Source: JBOGJI01 sp050747865 (lineage in GTDB: Bacteria; Acidobacteriota; Thermoanaerobaculia; Multivoradales; JAHEKO01). Taken from it: a DNA stretch of 8,634 bases. The notes beneath the pieces were generated by a model. It did not search any database. It was given only the letters and a program-made list of their open reading frames with translations, and was not told where the DNA came from. The position numbers were made by a program, and so were the translations under genes. Shown here piece by piece: positions 6,394 through 8,634 of the stretch. The DNA lies in the NCBI GenBank assembly GCA_050747865.1, contig JBOGJI010000333.1, positions 1 through 8,634 of the forward strand, in the 5' to 3' direction. The stretch's first letter is position 1. Every line of letters begins with the position of its first letter.

Positions 6394-6861
6394 TCAACGC
6401 CGGGCGCGCAGCCCGGCGAAGAATCCGGCCAAAAGCTTACCGCACTCCTCGCCCAGAACGCCCTCGCTCACCTCCATGCGGTGGTTGAGGCGCGGGTCCT
6501 CCACCAGGTTGCCGAGACTGCGCACGAAGCCGGCCTTGGGGTCGCGGGCGCCGAAGACCAGCCGCTCGACGCGGCTCGCGACCAGCGCGCCGGCGCACAT
6601 GGCGCAGGGCTCGAGCGTCACATAGAGCGTGCAGCCGAGGAGCCGCCAGTGCCCCGTCCGCCTCGCCGCCTCGCGGATGGCCACGAGCTCGGCGTGCCCC
6701 AGCGGGTCGTTCGTCGACTCCCGCAGGTTGTGCCCGCGCCCGACGATCTCCTCATCGCGCACGACGACCGCGCCCACCGGGACCTCGCCCCGCAACCGCG
6801 CCGCCTCCGCCTCGGCGATCGCCGCCCGCATGAAATCCGCGTCACCCATGCTGCCCGGCAT
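6394..6861 (-). CDS. tadA: tRNA-specific adenosine deaminase TadA
   Basis: 155 aa, cytidine-deaminase fold. It converts A34 to inosine in the wobble position of tRNA-Arg(ACG), an essential step for decoding CGN codons in most bacteria. The active site is intact: HAE (57-59) gives the zinc ligand His57 and proton shuttle Glu59, and PCAMC (85-89) gives the zinc ligands Cys86 and Cys89. GEVPVGAVVV (25-34) and VFGARDPKAG (102-111) are further family motifs. ATG at 6861 has a GGA five bases upstream. A second ATG at 6849 (MGDADFMRAAI) fits the usual N-terminus equally well. It sits upstream of the two tRNA-Ser genes on the same strand and is divergent from ffs-dnaX. No clear promoter was found just upstream. 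Confidence 0.96.
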   Translation of the reverse strand: MPGSMGDADFMRAAIAEAEAARLRGEVPVGAVVVRDEEIVGRGHNLRESTNDPLGHAELVAIREAARRTGHWRLLGCTLYVTLEPCAMCAGALVASRVERLVFGARDPKAGFVRSLGNLVEDPRLNHRMEVSEGVLGEECGKLLAGFFAGLRARR

Positions 6862-7220
6862 GCTATTCCACGCGACCGACGAGCCCGCTGATCCCGCACT
6901 CGCCAGGTCCGCCGCGCGGAACCGGTCGTTCCCGCGATCTCCTCGTGCCGTTCCCGGCCCCCGTTGACCAGGTCAGTCGACGATCCCGTAGACGTCGCGG
7001 TGGCCGTCTTGGGAACAGGGGCGGCGAAGAGCGCCTGGGCGGCGGCGGCATCGCCGCCTTCGGCGGCTGTGATCAGCGGCGTGAGGCGCTTGCGCGCGCC
7101 GCGGCTTTGGCGGGCCAAACTGAGGCCAATTCTAGCCGAACTGCGCCACCTCCGTGCCCGCCCATCGACGTGGAACGACGCCGAGATCGCCAACGCCGAG
7201 ATGCGGCTCGAGCCGTGGCC
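6862..7220. other. Gene-poor stretch between tadA and ffs
   Basis: About 360 bases without a credible intact gene on either strand; the open frames are Arg/Pro/Ser-rich GC artefacts. On the minus strand, around 7023-7094, about 22 codons (RLTPLITAAEGGDAAAAQAL) resemble the start of a Sigma70_ECF-type region 2, or alternatively an ankyrin-like turn. The similarity then stops. A lone minus-strand TAGAAT (7129-7134, five of six for a -10 box) lies just upstream of it without a convincing -35. The stretch may be a decayed gene plus the tadA upstream region. Confidence 0.45.
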
Positions 7221-7249
7221 TTTACAGCCCGTGGACGGCAACGTACCAT
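7221..7249 (+). promoter_or_regulatory. Sigma70-type promoter of ffs (and probably dnaX)
   Basis: -35 TTTACA (7221-7226, five of six), a 17-base spacer and -10 TACCAT (7244-7249, four of six). The predicted start point, about 7255-7259, coincides with the 5' base of the long basal helix of the SRP RNA. That is independent support for both calls. Confidence 0.7.
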
Positions 7250-7258
7250 GACAGGCGA

Positions 7259-7390
7259 GCAGAACTCGGCGAAGGGTTCGGGTCCTGTGCGTCGATCGGC
7301 GCTGAACCTCGTCAGGCCCGGAAGGGAGCAGCGATAAGGCGTTTTCGGTCGGGCGCCGCAGACAAACCGGGACCCTTCGTCGAGTTCTGC
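7259..7390 (+). ncRNA. ffs: Signal recognition particle RNA, small bacterial type (4.5S-like)
   Basis: The apical domain IV hallmark is present: GTCAGGCCCGGAAGGGAGCAGC (at about 7311-7332) carries the GGAA tetraloop and the asymmetric internal loop (TCAGG opposite AGCAGC) that bind the Ffh M domain. The ends pair as a rod: 7259-7277 with 7372-7390 gives 19 consecutive pairs, one of them G-U, and inner segments such as CTG 7285-7287 with CAG 7359-7361 continue it. At about 132 bases it is somewhat longer than the usual 100-115 base small SRP RNA, and no Alu domain is evident. The RNA scaffolds Ffh for cotranslational targeting to the membrane, upstream of YidC/Sec action. dnaX starts 29 bases downstream with no terminator between them. 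Confidence 0.93.
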
Positions 7391-7419
7391 ACCCCTTCAC
7401 CGAGCAGCGGTATGACTTC

Positions 7420-8634
7420 GTGAGCTACCAGGCACTCGCCCGCAAGTGGCGGCCCCAGGACTTCTCGAGCGTCGTCGGCCAGGAGCCGATCGTCACCGGC
7501 CTGCGCAACGCCTTGACCGAAGGGCGCATCGCCCAGGCCTATCTGTTCTCCGGCATCCGCGGCGTCGGCAAGACCTCGGTGGCGCGGGTGCTGGCCAAGG
7601 CTTTGAACTGCGAGAACGGGCCGGCCGGCGACCCCTGCAACGCCTGCAGGCCCTGCCAGGAGATCACCCGCGGGTCCGACCTCGACGTCCTCGAGGTCGA
7701 CGCCGCTACCTACTCCAAGGTCGAGCAGGTGCGCGAGCTCACCGAGTCGTTGAAATACGGCCCGGCGCGCGACCGCTACAAGGTGGTGGTGCTCGACGAG
7801 GTGCATCGTCTCTCCCGCCAGGCCTTCGATGCCCTCTTGAAGATCGTCGAGGAGCCGCCGCCGCACCTGGTGTTCATCTTCGCCACCACCGAGATCGACG
7901 CGGTGCCGGCGACCATCCTCTCCCGCTGCCAGGAGTACCGCTTCCGGCGCGTCGCCATCCCGACCCTGGTCGCGCACCTGCGCGCCGTCTGCGAATCGGA
8001 AGGCATCGAGGCGACCGACGCGGCGCTGGTCGCTCTGGCGCGGGCGGGGGAGGGAAGCGTGCGCGACGCGGTGGCCATGCTCGACCAGCTCGCCACCTAC
8101 GGCAACGGCAGGGTCACCGACGAGGAGGCGTCGCGGGTCCTCGGCGGCCTCGGGTCGGAGTTCTGCGAGGCGGTGCTCGCGGCGCTGCTGGCAGGCGATC
8201 GCGAGCGCGTCGTGAGACTCGCCCACCAGGTCGAGGAGGGGGGCCACGACCCGCGGCACGTGTTCGCCCAGCTCCTGGCGCACAGCCGCGCCGCCCTGCA
8301 CCTCGCCGCCCACGCAGACGCCGAATGGCTCGACTTGCCGGCGACCGAGCGCGAGTCGCTGGCCCGGCTGGCGGGCCAGGCGGGCTACGAGAACCTGCTG
8401 CGGCTGCTCCACCACCTCTTGGCGAGCGAGACGCTGGTGCGCCGCAGTGACGTCGCGGGGCTGGCGCTGGAGATCGCCTGGCTGCGCGCCGCCGAGCTGC
8501 CGCGGCTGGTGCAGGTGGAAGCGCTGCTCGGCGGTCGCGCGCCCGCGGCGCCCGCTCCTCCGTCACCGCAAGAAGACCGGGGAGGAGAGGAGGGACGGCG
8601 GACCCGTGCCGCCGCTCCCACCGAGCCCGCGACG
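7420..8634 (+). CDS. dnaX: DNA polymerase III subunits gamma/tau, N-terminal part
   Basis: The first 405 codons are present and the gene runs off the right edge. The start is GTG at 7420, giving MSYQALARKWRPQDFSSVVG, the standard DnaX opening; an ATG at 7412 is out of frame and stops after three codons. DnaX is the ATPase of the clamp loader that opens and loads the beta clamp at replication forks. Walker A is GIRGVGKT (45-52). The zinc module has Cys64, Cys73, Cys76 and Cys79. Walker B is VVVLDEVH (122-129). The sensor 1 region is ATTE (155-158), the SRC motif has Arg169, and sensor 2 is GSVRD (212-216). Domain III helices follow to about 370, then a Pro/Ala/Glu/Arg-rich linker starts. The tau-specific C-terminus and any frameshift site for gamma are outside the window. 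Only a weak Shine-Dalgarno candidate (AGCGG, nine bases upstream) is seen, and it is probably cotranscribed with ffs. Confidence 0.96.
   Translation, partial: MSYQALARKWRPQDFSSVVGQEPIVTGLRNALTEGRIAQAYLFSGIRGVGKTSVARVLAKALNCENGPAGDPCNACRPCQEITRGSDLDVLEVDAATYSKVEQVRELTESLKYGPARDRYKVVVLDEVHRLSRQAFDALLKIVEEPPPHLVFIFATTEIDAVPATILSRCQEYRFRRVAIPTLVAHLRAVCESEGIEATDAALVALARAGEGSVRDAVAMLDQLATYGNGRVTDEEASRVLGGLGSEFCEAVLAALLAGDRERVVRLAHQVEEGGHDPRHVFAQLLAHSRAALHLAAHADAEWLDLPATERESLARLAGQAGYENLLRLLHHLLASETLVRRSDVAGLALEIAWLRAAELPRLVQVEALLGGRAPAAPAPPSPQEDRGGEEGRRTRAAAPTEPAT

Noticed and set aside
7041..7067. Two mutually exclusive GC hairpins sharing GCCGCC (7053-7058), reminiscent of a riboswitch
   Set aside because: The arms are simple GGC/GCC repeats encoding the Ala/Gly-rich ECF-like remnant; no ligand-domain signature or adjacent gene fits.

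Overview
The window is very GC-rich bacterial chromosome, roughly 70% G+C by eye, with tightly packed genes and no sign of mobile DNA. A Sigma70_ECF-family sigma factor followed by a membrane Ser/Thr kinase with kinesin-light-chain-type TPRs is typical of Acidobacteriota, for example Thermoanaerobaculia or Holophagae relatives. That placement is an inference from gene style; no rRNA or other taxonomic marker is present.

Left part (1-2878, minus strand): a classic origin-region operon read right to left, rpmH (ribosomal protein L34), rnpA (RNase P protein), yidD, yidC and jag (cut by the left edge). It makes a ribosomal protein, a tRNA-processing enzyme subunit and the membrane-protein insertase with its accessory factors. 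A good sigma70-type promoter lies in front of rpmH. Several of its genes use weak starts: rpmH and yidC GTG, yidD TTG, and rnpA has no well-placed canonical start.

Middle (2880-6163, plus strand): a divergent promoter drives an ECF sigma factor of 192 aa. After 124 bases comes an 810-aa transmembrane Ser/Thr kinase with seven 42-residue TPR units. The pair looks like a sigma factor/kinase signalling module inserted among housekeeping genes. The sigma factor's region 2.2 departs from the usual acidic motif, which makes control by phosphorylation plausible.

Right part (6168-8634): two tandem tRNA-Ser genes (anticodons CGA and GGA) and tadA are on the minus strand. A 360-base stretch without a recognisable intact gene follows. 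Then come the SRP RNA gene (ffs), with a clear promoter and a long basal helix, and the first 405 codons of dnaX (DNA polymerase III gamma/tau) running off the right edge. The tRNA-Ser / tadA / SRP RNA / dnaX neighbourhood resembles the Bacillus arrangement, except that tadA is divergent from ffs here.

No CRISPR array, insertion sequence, phage gene or DnaA-box cluster was seen. The points most worth a second look are the sigma factor/kinase pair with a dyad in its promoter, the rnpA start problem, and the alternative pairings around the SRP RNA 3' end and dnaX leader.
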